NCBI GenBank assembly: GCA_023418355.1
Contig: JAEZZU010000274.1
Span: 1-19,988, forward strand
Origin: Pseudomonadota bacterium
GTDB taxonomy: Bacteria > Pseudomonadota > Gammaproteobacteria > Burkholderiales > Burkholderiaceae_C
Length of the DNA: 19,988 bases
Reading direction: 5' to 3'
Shown here: positions 1 to 7,416 of the stretch, piece after piece
How positions within the stretch are numbered: the first letter of the stretch is position 1
Layout: the number at the start of each line of letters is the position of its first letter
Program-made: the position numbers and the translations under genes
The notes under the pieces: generated by a model
Told to the model about the DNA's origin: nothing
What the model saw: the letters and a program-made list of their open reading frames with translations, nothing else
Database searches by the model: none

Positions 1-221
1 ACCCCGCCCTCATCAAGGCGACGCGCAAAAAGCGTATTGCCGACGGCGCAGGTGTGCAGGTGCAGGACGTGAACCGCCTGCTCAAGGAGTTTGAGCAGAT
101 GCAGACCATGATGAAGAAGATGAAGGGCGGCGGCCTGATGAAGATGATGAAACGCATGGGTGGCATGAAAGCCATGAAGGGCATGATGGGCGGCGGTGGC
201 ATGCCCAAGCTGCCGTTCTGA
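1..221 (+). CDS. ffh: Signal recognition particle protein Ffh, C-terminal end (5' partial)
   Basis: This is the last 72 codons of an open frame that enters from outside the window (first full codon at position 3) and stops with TGA at 219-221. The translation is rich in Met, Gly and Lys (repeated MMKKM, MKMMKRM, MKAMKG patterns) and ends in GMPKLPF. That is the typical end of the M domain of Ffh, the GTPase subunit of the signal recognition particle. In this family the Met-rich helices bind hydrophobic signal sequences and 4.5S RNA. The NG GTPase domain lies outside the window, so only the M-domain tail is seen here. A rho-independent terminator follows directly. Confidence 0.93.
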   Translation, partial: PALIKATRKKRIADGAGVQVQDVNRLLKEFEQMQTMMKKMKGGGLMKMMKRMGGMKAMKGMMGGGGMPKLPF

Positions 222-246
222 AGCCTGCGCGGCAGTGCCTGGAACC

Positions 247-278
247 ACCGCATGAGCCTCAGGCCATGCGGTTTTTTT
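247..278 (+). terminator. Rho-independent terminator after ffh
   Basis: The arms ACCGCATG (247-254) and CATGCGGT (265-272) pair perfectly around a 10-nt loop and run into seven T's (272-278). It lies 25 bp after the ffh stop codon. Confidence 0.85.
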
Positions 279-290
279 ATGGGTTGAAAC

Positions 291-332
291 TATGAAAAAA
301 GTAGCTTATAGCGCTTGATATACAAGCATTTC
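291..332. repeat. Dispersed inverted-repeat element, copy A (partial)
   Basis: TAGCTTATAGCGCTTG (302-317), a 5-nt loop and CAAGC (323-327) match the left arm and hairpin tip shared with copies B, C and D elsewhere in the window. The right arm decays after CAAGC. It lies in the AT-rich gap between ffh and the NlpC/P60 gene, just past the ffh terminator. Confidence 0.5.
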
Positions 333-420
333 AAATATAAATCATCTTCAAATCAAGCATTTATGGGCGCAAGCAGCTCATCTTTTTGTGAGCGTGCACA
401 AGATGCACATAATCAGGCAC

Positions 421-1008
421 ATGCGTGCATCCACCATTTCGTCTTTCTCTGAACTGCAGGCGCGTCGGGCCTGGCTGGGGCTGGCTGTTGCTGCCGTGCT
501 GGCGGGCTGCTCCAGCGCACCGCGTTCTTCTTCCAGCTCGCGCAGCAGTGCGGCCAGTGCGCCCCGCAGCAGTAGCGGCGGCGGTGGTGGCAGCAGCGTG
601 GCGCCGACTCAGCCTTTGCGTCTGCAGGGCGATTTGCGTGAGGCGCTGCTGGCACGGGCTATGCTGGTGGTGAATACGCCCTATACCTATGGCGGCAATA
701 CGCCAGAAGGCGGCTTTGACTGCAGCGGGCTGATCCAGTGGGCAGTGGGTGGCATCCACCAGGGCAGGCTGCCGCGCACCACCGCGCAGTGGGCGCAGTC
801 CAGCGTGCCCGTCAAAGGCCGCAGGCTGGAGCGGGGTGATTTTGTGTTCTTCAACACCATGGGCAGCCGCTATTCACACATGGGCATTTTTGTGGGCAAT
901 GGCCAGTTCGTGCATGCGCCCTCCAAAGGCGGTACGGTGCAGCGGGTGCGCATGGACAACCCCTACTTCGCCAAACGCTTTACCGAAGCACGCAGCATTT
1001 TTGTCTAG
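421..1008 (+). CDS. NlpC/P60 family lipoprotein (cell-wall peptidase)
   Basis: This is a probable outer-membrane-anchored hydrolase of the NlpC/P60 family, which cleaves peptide stems of peptidoglycan. From this start, a short hydrophobic signal ends in the lipobox LAGC, so the mature protein should begin with a lipidated Cys. A low-complexity Ser/Ala/Gly linker of about 35 residues follows, probably a spacer. The C-terminal papain-like domain has the expected triad: Cys in FDCSGLIQW, His in YSHMGIFVG and His in FVHAPSKGG. The size (195 aa) is normal for a single-domain member. The start is uncertain because no strong ribosome site is visible: GTG 388 and ATG 403 are in-frame alternatives. 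Substrate and regulation cannot be read from the sequence. Confidence 0.88.
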   Translation: MRASTISSFSELQARRAWLGLAVAAVLAGCSSAPRSSSSSRSSAASAPRSSSGGGGGSSVAPTQPLRLQGDLREALLARAMLVVNTPYTYGGNTPEGGFDCSGLIQWAVGGIHQGRLPRTTAQWAQSSVPVKGRRLERGDFVFFNTMGSRYSHMGIFVGNGQFVHAPSKGGTVQRVRMDNPYFAKRFTEARSIFV

Positions 1009-1094
1009 CGCCTGCGCACGCTGTAGGTTTTGCCTGATAGACGCAGGCACAAGTGCCCCGCACCATGGCTGCATGTTTTATGGAGGACATTGCC

Positions 1095-1499
1095 ATGTCT
1101 GTGCAACCAGCGTTTCGTCTGTCTCTGTGTGGTGCTGCAGCGGCCTTGCTGCTGCTGGCTGGCTGCGATGGCAGTCCGCAGAGCAATGCGTTCCCCATGG
1201 CGGAGCTGCCCCGCTTTGATCAGCCTCCTCCCAAGCAGCCGCTGTTTGGATCGGATCAGTACCTGCGCAGCCATGAAGTCTTGCCGCCGTCCAAACCCGA
1301 TCTGAGTGAACCCTTGCCACCTGCCGTGCCATTGACCGTGGTGCAGGCCAATATCGAGGTGATCCAGCCTGATGCCAGCACGGGCGAGGCCGCAGAAACC
1401 CAGGGTGGCGCCAACCCCGCATCGGGCATGGCGCAGGGTATTACCAGTGCGCAAGGCGATGGGGAGAAGAACCAGCTCGATGGAGGAAAGTCCCAGTAG
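1095..1499 (+). CDS. Small putative lipoprotein, unknown function
   Basis: This gene encodes 134 aa and has a good ribosome site (GGAGG at 1082-1086, 8 nt before ATG 1095), which favours this start over the upstream in-frame ATGs at 1053 and 1080. The N-terminus has a basic residue, a hydrophobic Ala/Leu run and the lipobox LAGC with the lipid Cys at residue 24. The mature part is rich in Pro, Gln and acidic residues, looks largely disordered, and has no other Cys or known motif. It lies 86 bp after the NlpC/P60 gene on the same strand and may share its transcript. It ends before a strong terminator. I do not recognise a family; an envelope role is only implied by the lipobox. Confidence 0.72.
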   Translation: MSVQPAFRLSLCGAAAALLLLAGCDGSPQSNAFPMAELPRFDQPPPKQPLFGSDQYLRSHEVLPPSKPDLSEPLPPAVPLTVVQANIEVIQPDASTGEAAETQGGANPASGMAQGITSAQGDGEKNQLDGGKSQ

Positions 1500-1531
1500 T
1501 TGCTGCAGTACAGACCTTGATGCAGCAAAGA

Positions 1532-1565
1532 AAAACCCCGTAGCACTTGCGTGCTGCGGGGTTTT
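1532..1565. terminator. Bidirectional terminator between lipoprotein gene and tRNA-Met genes
   Basis: AAAACCCCG and AGCAC pair with GTGCT and CGGGGTTTT around a TTGC loop, with A's on one side and T's on the other. It can end both the + strand lipoprotein transcript and the - strand tRNA transcript. Confidence 0.85.
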
Positions 1566-1571
1566 GAATTT

Positions 1572-1648
1572 TGGTGGTCGTAGTGGGACTTGAACCTACG
1601 ACATCAGCATTATGAATGCTGCGCTCTAACCAACTGAGCTATACGACC
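1572..1648 (-). tRNA. tRNA-Met (CAT), elongator, copy 2
   Basis: This 77-nt cloverleaf on the - strand has the acceptor stem GGTCGTA pairing with TACGACC, then A73 and an encoded CCA. The anticodon stem CAGCA/TGCTG encloses TT-CAT-AA. The D-loop has TAGCTCAGTTGGTTAGAGC and the T-loop GTTCAAGTC. There is no C1:A72 mismatch and no GGG/CCC anticodon stem, so it is not the initiator. A CAT tRNA-Ile2 cannot be strictly excluded, but the body resembles elongator Met. It is identical to the neighbouring copy. Confidence 0.95.
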
Positions 1649-1654
1649 TTACTC

Positions 1655-1731
1655 TGGTGGTCGTAGTGGGACTTGAACCTACGACATCAGCATTATGAAT
1701 GCTGCGCTCTAACCAACTGAGCTATACGACC
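1655..1731 (-). tRNA. tRNA-Met (CAT), elongator, copy 1
   Basis: This is identical over all 77 nt to the copy at 1572-1648 and is separated from it by only 6 bp (TTACTC). It is promoter-proximal on the - strand, so both copies are probably cut from one precursor that ends at the terminator at 1532-1565. It has an encoded CCA and anticodon CAT. Confidence 0.95.
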
Positions 1732-1742
1732 AAGAGACCGAT

Positions 1743-1772
1743 ATTGTATATCAATTTTTTACTGGTTGGAAA
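1743..1772 (-). promoter_or_regulatory. Candidate promoter for the tRNA-Met pair
   Basis: On the - strand, TACAAT (1743-1748) is a good -10 hexamer 11 nt before the first tRNA base. The -35 region 17-18 bp upstream (TTTCCA/TTCCAA) is weak. The site overlaps the 3' end of the enoyl-CoA hydratase gene. Confidence 0.4.
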
Positions 1773-2538
1773 AAACTGCGGGGCGTTTGTTGATGAAGGC
1801 GTCCATGCCTTCCTTCTGGTCCTGGGTGGCGAACAGGGCGTGGAACAGGCGGCGCTCAAACATCACGCCATCGCTCAGGCTGCCTTCAAAGGCGCGGTTG
1901 ACCGATTCCTTGGCCGCTATGACGGCGATCTGCGAGAAGCCGCAGATGGTGATGGCGGCGCCAATGGCTTCTTCCATCATCTTGTCGTAGGGCACGACAC
2001 GGCTGACCAGACCGGCGCGCTCGGCCTCGGTGGCATCCATCATGCGAGCGGTCAGTGCCATGTCCATGGCCTTGGCCTTGCCCACGGCACGGGGCAGGCG
2101 CTGCGTGCCGCCAGCACCGGGAATCACACCCAGCTTGATTTCGGGCTGGCCGAATTTGGCGTTGTCTGCCGCGATGATGAAGTCGCACATCATGGCCAGC
2201 TCGCAGCCGCCGCCCAGTGCAAAGCCGCTGACGGCGGCAATCACCGGCTTGCGGATGCTGCGAATAGCTTCCCAGTTGCGGGTGATGTAGTCGCCCTTGT
2301 AGGCATCGGCAAAGCTGTACTTGGCCATGGCACCGATGTCAGCACCCGCAGCAAAGGCGCGCTCGCTGCCGGTGATGATCATGCAGCCAATCTTTTCGTC
2401 GGCATCCAAAGCCCTGAGGGCTTCACCCAGCTCGTTCATGAGCTGGTCGTTCAGCGCATTGAGCTGCTTGGGGCGGTTCAGGGTGATGATGCCAACCTTG
2501 TCCGCCTCCACGCGGACTTCGATGGTTTCGTATGCCAT
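1759..2538 (-). CDS. Enoyl-CoA hydratase (crotonase family)
   Basis: This 259-aa cytoplasmic enzyme hydrates trans-2-enoyl-CoA to 3-hydroxyacyl-CoA in fatty-acid or aromatic-acid beta-oxidation. It resembles mitochondrial ECHS1 closely. The oxyanion-hole segment AFAAGADI is at residues 61-68. GGGCELAMMCD carries catalytic Glu113, and FGQPEIKLGVIPGAGGTQRL carries catalytic Glu133. Having both Glu residues indicates a true hydratase rather than an isomerase or hydrolase relative. The ATG at 2538 is chosen because AAGGAGA (2547-2553) lies 8 nt upstream; an upstream in-frame ATG (2598) lacks this. A -10-like TATAGT (2584-2589) could be its promoter. The acyl chain preferred, and so a symbol such as paaF or fadB, cannot be decided from the sequence. 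Confidence 0.95.
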   Translation of the reverse strand: MAYETIEVRVEADKVGIITLNRPKQLNALNDQLMNELGEALRALDADEKIGCMIITGSERAFAAGADIGAMAKYSFADAYKGDYITRNWEAIRSIRKPVIAAVSGFALGGGCELAMMCDFIIAADNAKFGQPEIKLGVIPGAGGTQRLPRAVGKAKAMDMALTARMMDATEAERAGLVSRVVPYDKMMEEAIGAAITICGFSQIAVIAAKESVNRAFEGSLSDGVMFERRLFHALFATQDQKEGMDAFINKRPAVFSNQ

Positions 2539-2619
2539 GGGCTTGATCTCCTTGTCGTCTTGTGTGTGCAAAACCAGCACAGGACTATACCCAAGCAAGC
2601 CCGCAGACTGGCTTGCGGT

Positions 2620-4368
2620 TTACGCCGACAGCCAGCGGTTCACGGCCGCTTCGTCACTGATGCTGAGCTTGTAATTGGACCGTGGTGCATCGGCCTGCGG
2701 CAGGGGCAGCGTCAGGCGCAGCAGCTGCCGGTCGCGTGCGACCAGTGCCGTGATGCAGGTGCTGCCCTGAGGCACATACATGCTCAGCTCTTCGAGCTTG
2801 CCCAGACGCCAGCCCTGGCCAGCGACCTCGATGCCGTACCACTCGTCCCCAGCCATCATGCCGGCCTGCTCCGCCAGACCGTCGCGCAGCACTTGTTTGA
2901 TCTGCACACTGTGGCTCTCCTGCACGCGCAGGCCCAGTGCCTGTGCAGGAACGGGCTGGTCGGTGTCTGCGGCTACGCCGTGGGCCATCAGCAGCTCGGT
3001 AACGGGCAGTTCTTGCGTGCCATGTACCCAGGCCTGGAGTTCGGCTTCCCAGCTGCGGCTGGTCAGCGATTGCAGTACGGCCAGTACATCGGCTTCGGTC
3101 ATGGCTCCGCCCTGGCAGCGCTGCCACAGGCCGCGCATCACCGCATCCAGTGTGGTCTGGCCTTCCTGGCGCAGCTTCAGGTCCAGACTCATGGCCACCA
3201 GCGCACCCTTGGTGTAGTAGCTCACCGTGGCGTTGGCCGTGTTTTCGTCCTGGCGGTAGTACTTGACCCAGGCGTCAAAGCTGGACTGGGCCACGGACTG
3301 CACCTTGCGGCCCGGTGTCTGCTGTACCTGGTTGAGCGTCTTGGTGATGAGCTTGAGGTAGGTGGCGTTGTCGATCAGCCCGGCGCGGCGCAGCAGCAGG
3401 TCGTCGTAGTAGCTGGTAAAGCCTTCAAAGAACCACAGCAGCTCGGTGTAGTTCTCCTGGTCGTAGTTGTAGGGCACGAGCTCTGCAGGGCGCAGGCGCT
3501 TGACGTTCCAGGTGTGAAAGTACTCGTGGCTGATGAGTCCCAGCAGCTGCACATAGCCATCGCTGGCCTTGTCCACGCCCAGGCGTGGCAGGTCGCTGCG
3601 GCTGCAGATCAGGGCGGTGGAGTTGCAGTGCTCCAGACCGCCGTAGCCGTCATGCGTGACATTGAGCATGAAGACATAGCGGGTGTGCGGAGCCACACCC
3701 CAGAAGTCGATTTCTGCCTCACAGATCTTTTGCGTGTCGCGCAGCAGGCGCTCGCCGTCAAAGGATGCAGGGGCACCGGCGACCACAAAGCGGTGGGGTA
3801 CACCGCGTGCGGTAAAGCTGCCGCTCCAGAAGTCACCCATTTCCACGGGACAATCCACCAGCTCATCGTAGTTGGCGGCGCTGTAGCTGCCAAAGCCCTG
3901 GGCATCTACCTCGGCGGCAGTCAGGCCGGTGGCCAGCTTCCAGTCTGGCAGCTGGGCTGAAGGGCTGATGTGCAGCTGGTGGGGCTGTGCTTCCTGGCCA
4001 TGCACGCGCAGCAGCAGACTGGTGCCGTTGAAAAAGCCGCGGCGCTGGTCCAGCCAGGCGGTGCGCACCGAGGTGTCATAGGCATTGACCAGATAGCGCA
4101 GTTCCACAGGCGCATCCGCGCTGCAGTCCAGCTGCCACTGGTGCTTGCTCAGTTGCTGCACAGCAATGGGCTGGCCGTTCTGGCTGGCACACAGGTCCTG
4201 GAGGTTCTTGGCAAATTCGCGCACCAGATAGCTGCCGGGAATCCAGACGGGCAGTGACACCAGCTGCTGGGCTGCGGGTGCGGCCATGCGCAGCGTGACG
4301 CGGTACTGGTGGGCATGCAGATCATGCAGTTCAACGTGATAGTGCAGGGGGGCAGTAGTGGTGGGCAT
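2620..4368 (-). CDS. M61 family metallopeptidase (glycyl aminopeptidase-like) with PDZ domain
   Basis: This is a predicted zinc peptidase of the M61 family (582 aa, normal for the family). Residues 1-180 form the N-terminal beta domain (WIPGSYLVREFAKNL near residue 42). The gluzincin active site is HEYFH (281-285), followed by WNVKRLRP, with the third zinc ligand Glu315 in LWFFEGFTSY. A PDZ-like domain lies near residues 480-550. No signal peptide is visible, so a cytoplasmic place is likely. Known relatives prefer N-terminal Gly or Ala substrates; that is family knowledge. No clear ribosome site precedes the ATG. A terminator at 4407-4430 separates it from dsbC, so it is probably transcribed on its own. 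The next gene, for enoyl-CoA hydratase, starts 81 bp downstream. Confidence 0.93.
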   Translation of the reverse strand: MPTTTAPLHYHVELHDLHAHQYRVTLRMAAPAAQQLVSLPVWIPGSYLVREFAKNLQDLCASQNGQPIAVQQLSKHQWQLDCSADAPVELRYLVNAYDTSVRTAWLDQRRGFFNGTSLLLRVHGQEAQPHQLHISPSAQLPDWKLATGLTAAEVDAQGFGSYSAANYDELVDCPVEMGDFWSGSFTARGVPHRFVVAGAPASFDGERLLRDTQKICEAEIDFWGVAPHTRYVFMLNVTHDGYGGLEHCNSTALICSRSDLPRLGVDKASDGYVQLLGLISHEYFHTWNVKRLRPAELVPYNYDQENYTELLWFFEGFTSYYDDLLLRRAGLIDNATYLKLITKTLNQVQQTPGRKVQSVAQSSFDAWVKYYRQDENTANATVSYYTKGALVAMSLDLKLRQEGQTTLDAVMRGLWQRCQGGAMTEADVLAVLQSLTSRSWEAELQAWVHGTQELPVTELLMAHGVAADTDQPVPAQALGLRVQESHSVQIKQVLRDGLAEQAGMMAGDEWYGIEVAGQGWRLGKLEELSMYVPQGSTCITALVARDRQLLRLTLPLPQADAPRSNYKLSISDEAAVNRWLSA

Positions 4369-4406
4369 GCAATTTCGACCAGAGACAAAACAGGAATGTC
4401 ACAAGC

Positions 4407-4430
4407 AAAACAGGCTGCCAAGGCAGCCTG
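4407..4430 (-). terminator. Rho-independent terminator after dsbC
   Basis: CAGGCTGCC (4411-4419) and GGCAGCCTG (4422-4430) form a perfect 9-bp stem with a 2-nt loop. On the - strand it is followed by TTTT (4407-4410). It sits in the 70-bp gap between dsbC and the M61 peptidase gene. Confidence 0.75.
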
Positions 4431-4438
4431 TTGCGGGT

Positions 4439-5152
4439 TTATTTCTTGTGCGCTGCGGCGAGGTATTTTTCCACCTCGGCCGCGGGAATGGCGCCGGGCA
4501 CGCGTGTGTTGTCGGCAAAGATCAAGGTGGGGGTGCCAGTGATCTTGTGCTTGCGCCCCAGTGCTAGGTTGCGCTGGATGGCATCAATGTCACAGCTGGA
4601 TGCAGCAGGCGCCTTGTCCTTGAGCATCAGCTCATTCCAGGTCTTGGCGCTGTCCTTGGCACACCAGATGTTGCGCGACTTCTCGACGGAGTCACGGCTC
4701 AGGATGGGGTAGAGGAACAGGTGAACGGTGACGTTGTCCACATTCTGCAGGTCACGCTCAAAGCGCTTGCAGTAACCGCAGTTGGGGTCTTCAAACACGG
4801 CAATCTGGCGCTCGCCATTGCCGCGCACGATCTTGATGGAGTCCTGCAGGGGCAGCTGCTTGAAGTCGATGGCCGTGAGCTGGTTGATGCGGTCTTCGGT
4901 CAGGTTGCGCTGGGCCTTGGTGTCAATCAGCTCGCCCTGGATCAGGTAGTCGCCGGTGGCATTGGAGTAGAACACGTCATTGCCAATACGCACTTCGTAC
5001 AGGCCCTTCATGGGCGTAGGCGTGATTTCATCCACGGCCTGCAGCTGCGGAATGCGCTCTGCCAAGGTCTTGGCAATTTTGTCTTGAGGCTGGGCAGCCA
5101 TGGCACAACCCCAGGCTGCTGTCGCCATCAAAGCCGTCACAAAGAATTTCAT
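4439..5152 (-). CDS. dsbC: Thiol:disulfide interchange protein DsbC
   Basis: This is a periplasmic disulfide isomerase, which reshuffles wrong disulfides and is kept reduced by DsbD in the known pathway. It is 237 aa long. MKFFVTALMATAAWGCAMAA is a signal peptide with a likely cut after residue 20. The N-terminal dimerisation domain covers about residues 22-80. A thioredoxin-fold domain follows, with the CGYC active site at 125-128 (FEDPNCGYCKRF) and the cis-Pro loop TGTPTL at 205-210. A second Cys pair (164 and 187) is where DsbC has its structural disulfide. The start at 5152 is set by the signal peptide; the longer open frame upstream is not protein-like. It lies 82 bp downstream of the UbiH-type gene and ends at its own terminator. 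Confidence 0.94.
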   Translation of the reverse strand: MKFFVTALMATAAWGCAMAAQPQDKIAKTLAERIPQLQAVDEITPTPMKGLYEVRIGNDVFYSNATGDYLIQGELIDTKAQRNLTEDRINQLTAIDFKQLPLQDSIKIVRGNGERQIAVFEDPNCGYCKRFERDLQNVDNVTVHLFLYPILSRDSVEKSRNIWCAKDSAKTWNELMLKDKAPAASSCDIDAIQRNLALGRKHKITGTPTLIFADNTRVPGAIPAAEVEKYLAAAHKK

Positions 5153-5234
5153 GGCAAAGATTCCAATGCAAAAAGAAGTGAATGGTGGTTGGGGCACAAA
5201 GTACCCAAAAGGTTCCTGAAAGAACCTTGGCAAC

Positions 5235-6374
5235 CTAGCGGATGAGCCCCATGGCCTGGCGGGCGGCCCAGTCCTTGAGCAGGCCGCTGCGTTCAAAGTT
5301 GCGCATGCCCCAGTTGCGCAGCGTCTGCAAGGGCGCTTCGGTACGGGTGAACAGCTGCTGCAGACCGTCCATGGCCAGGCCCAGTGGTGCCAGGCCTGCC
5401 TTGCGCTCACGTTCATAGCGGCGCAGCAGCTTGAGATCGCCGGGGCTGCGCCATTCTCCGCGTGCCTGCAGGATGCGCGAGAGCGCCTGCACATCGGCCA
5501 GACCAATGTTCAGACCTTGTCCGGCCAGTGGGTGCACCGTGTGGGCCGCATCGCCTGCCAGCACCCAGCTGGTGGGGGTGCGTGCATCGCTGCTGCCGGG
5601 CAGTGGGCCGCACCAGCGTTTGGCAACGGCCTGCTGCAGTGGCCAGCTCATGCGTGGGCCTTGCAGCGTCAGCTGGCCCAGACTGCCCTGGCTGATGTCA
5701 GTCAGGGCCTGAACAAATTCAGCTTCATCGGCTGTCTGCCAGTAGGCAGCATCGGCCTGTGCCACGGACCACACCACCCCCACGCTGTGGCCATCGGCTC
5801 CTTCGAGCGGCAGCAGCGCCAGGATGCCCTGGGGCGAGAACCACTGGCGCGCGACCTGGCCGTGAGGCAGTTCGCACTGCAGGCGTGTTGCAATCGCATG
5901 CTGGTCGTAGGGCGTCACGTCAAAGTCCACGCCGAACTCGGCACGGGTGGCGCTGGCACGGCCTTCGCAGATGGCGGTCAGTGGTGCATCCACGGGGGCG
6001 TCTACCACTTCGACCTGGGGCTGGTAGCGCACGGCCTCGGCCAGTCGCTGCTCCAGTGCAGGCACATCCACAATCCAGGCCAGTGCATCTACGTCCTGCA
6101 CCTGAGCGTCAAAGTGCACGCTGCCATCCTGGTCACCATGCACTTCCATGTGCCGTACCGCCGTGGCAAAGGGGGCATCCGGCCAGGCACGCAGAGACTC
6201 CAGCATCTGCTTGGAGTTGGCATTGAGTGCGTAGGCCCTGACATCGGCCTGTGCCGATGCCGCACGCGGTGCTGCCACCAGAGCAACACGCAGTCGCTCT
6301 CGTGCCAGAAGGAGAGCCAGAGTGCGGCCGACAATGCCAGCCCCGCGAATACATACATCAAAGGTTTGCGCCAT
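5235..6374 (-). CDS. UbiH/UbiF/COQ6-family FAD-dependent hydroxylase
   Basis: This is a flavoprotein monooxygenase of the family that hydroxylates the ubiquinone ring precursor using O2 and NAD(P)H. It is 379 aa long. The Rossmann GAGIVG motif for FAD is at residues 11-16, and the second FAD motif GDAAHTVHPLAGQGLNIG at 274-291 is the diagnostic UbiH-family signature. The middle DG motif, usually GADGxxSxxR, reads CEGRASATR (136-144), with Glu in place of Asp. ATG 6374 is chosen because the frame becomes conserved from MAQTFDV; the longer frame to 6449 lacks family features. It is divergent from the MOSC gene and upstream of dsbC, and may be co-transcribed with dsbC. Which ring position it hydroxylates cannot be decided. 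Confidence 0.9.
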   Translation of the reverse strand: MAQTFDVCIRGAGIVGRTLALLLARERLRVALVAAPRAASAQADVRAYALNANSKQMLESLRAWPDAPFATAVRHMEVHGDQDGSVHFDAQVQDVDALAWIVDVPALEQRLAEAVRYQPQVEVVDAPVDAPLTAICEGRASATRAEFGVDFDVTPYDQHAIATRLQCELPHGQVARQWFSPQGILALLPLEGADGHSVGVVWSVAQADAAYWQTADEAEFVQALTDISQGSLGQLTLQGPRMSWPLQQAVAKRWCGPLPGSSDARTPTSWVLAGDAAHTVHPLAGQGLNIGLADVQALSRILQARGEWRSPGDLKLLRRYERERKAGLAPLGLAMDGLQQLFTRTEAPLQTLRNWGMRNFERSGLLKDWAARQAMGLIR

Positions 6375-6477
6375 AGGGTGCACATTGTAGGCAGGGCAGC
6401 CCCTCAGCGGCGGCTCCTCCGCAAACAAGCAACGAGTCGCTGTAGGCAATCGGCGATAGCGGCATCACAATGGCGTG

Positions 6478-7365
6478 ATGACAGAGCAACAGACAGATTT
6501 CGACGTGACAGGCACCATAGGTGCGCTGTGGGTATTTCCTATCAAGTCATGCGCGGGTATTGCCGTACAGCAGGCCCGGCTGCTGGCGACCGGACTGGAG
6601 TGGGACCGCGCCTGGATGGTGGTGGATGCGCAAGGCCGCTTCCTCACCCAGCGTGAGGTGCCGCAGATGGCACTGATCCAGCCACGGCTGGATGTGGCCA
6701 ATGGCCAGCTGCTGGTGGCGCATGCCGGCCAGGAGACGCTGTCCGTGCCACTGGAGCTGCCTTTGATGGAGGCTGCTCCACAGCGCATGGTGCAGGTGTG
6801 GAAGAGCCAGGTACTGGCCTGGGACATGGGCGATGCTGCTGCACAGTGGTTCAGCCAGGCACTGGGCCGGGACTGCCGCCTCGTGCGCTTTGACCCCGCG
6901 CAGCAGCGCCTGTCCAACCTCAAGTGGACCGGTGGCATTGAGGCACCCAACCAGTTTTCGGATGGCTATCCTCTGCTGGTTACCACCAGCGCTGCGTTTG
7001 CGGGGCTGAACGCCCGCCTGCAGGCGCAGGGCCATGCGGCCGTGGAGGGTGTGCGTTTTCGCGCCAACATCGTGCTCGATGGTCTGGCCGAGCATGAGGA
7101 AGACTTTATCGACACCGTCTGGGTGCAGGCGGCTGCCCCTGTGGCCATCCGCCTGGGCAAGCCTTGCTCGCGCTGCCCGATACCGAATATTGATCCACGC
7201 ACGGCCATATCCAGCCCGGAAGTGGGTGACACCATCGCCCAGTACCGGCAGGATGCACGGCTGGATGGTGCCATCACCTTTGGCATGAATGCCGTGGTGG
7301 CGCAGGGCGCCGGGCAGACGCTGCAGGTCGGGCAGACTGTAGGCGGCCAGCTGAAGTTTGATTGA
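6478..7365 (+). CDS. MOSC domain protein (YcbX/mARC-like)
   Basis: This is a likely molybdenum-cofactor-binding oxidoreductase of the MOSC family (295 aa). Residues 11-125 form the MOSC N-terminal beta-barrel (GTIGALWVFPIKSCAG at its start). The MOSC domain follows to about residue 292, with FRANIVLDG (194-202) and KPCSRCPIPNIDP (228-240). In YcbX and mARC, the Cys in this motif binds the Mo. E. coli YcbX has an extra C-terminal 2Fe-2S ferredoxin domain; this protein ends after MOSC, so it must take electrons from another protein. Relatives reduce N-hydroxylated compounds, and that activity is inferred here. ATG 6478 directly follows an in-frame GTG (6475), and neither has a clear ribosome site. 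It is divergent from the UbiH-type gene. Confidence 0.9.
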   Translation: MTEQQTDFDVTGTIGALWVFPIKSCAGIAVQQARLLATGLEWDRAWMVVDAQGRFLTQREVPQMALIQPRLDVANGQLLVAHAGQETLSVPLELPLMEAAPQRMVQVWKSQVLAWDMGDAAAQWFSQALGRDCRLVRFDPAQQRLSNLKWTGGIEAPNQFSDGYPLLVTTSAAFAGLNARLQAQGHAAVEGVRFRANIVLDGLAEHEEDFIDTVWVQAAAPVAIRLGKPCSRCPIPNIDPRTAISSPEVGDTIAQYRQDARLDGAITFGMNAVVAQGAGQTLQVGQTVGGQLKFD

Positions 7366-7389
7366 ACCGCGGTGCATCTTCGTTAAGAT
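7362..7389 (+). promoter_or_regulatory. Candidate promoter for the small lipoprotein gene
   Basis: TTGAAC (7362-7367), a 16-bp spacer and TAAGAT (7384-7389) precede ATG 7417 and overlap the MOSC stop codon. A perfect 7-bp stem-loop (7374-7391) lies over the spacer and -10. There is no T-run after it, so it is not a standard terminator. Confidence 0.35.
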
Positions 7390-7416
7390 GCCGCTCAACT
7401 TTGGAGGAGTTCATCC

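Noticed and set aside
421..655. Low-complexity Ser/Ala/Gly-rich stretch in the NlpC/P60 gene and overlapping frames on both strands
   Set aside because: It is best explained as the flexible linker between lipid anchor and catalytic domain; the other frames have no protein features.
2595..2616. GCAAGCC/GGCTTGC inverted repeat after the M61 gene
   Set aside because: There is no T-run after it on the - strand, and it overlaps a possible enoyl-CoA hydratase promoter; the evidence is too weak for either call.
1699..3960. A very long + strand open frame (753 codons) across the enoyl-CoA hydratase and M61 peptidase genes
   Set aside because: It is antisense to two genes with full family motifs and crosses their gap and a tRNA. 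Its translation is low-complexity His/Gln/Ala/Gly typical of a mirrored high-GC gene.
5209..5228. AAGGTTC/GAACCTT stem between the UbiH-type gene and dsbC
   Set aside because: The stem is short and the following T content is weak, so I do not call it a terminator; the two genes may be co-transcribed.
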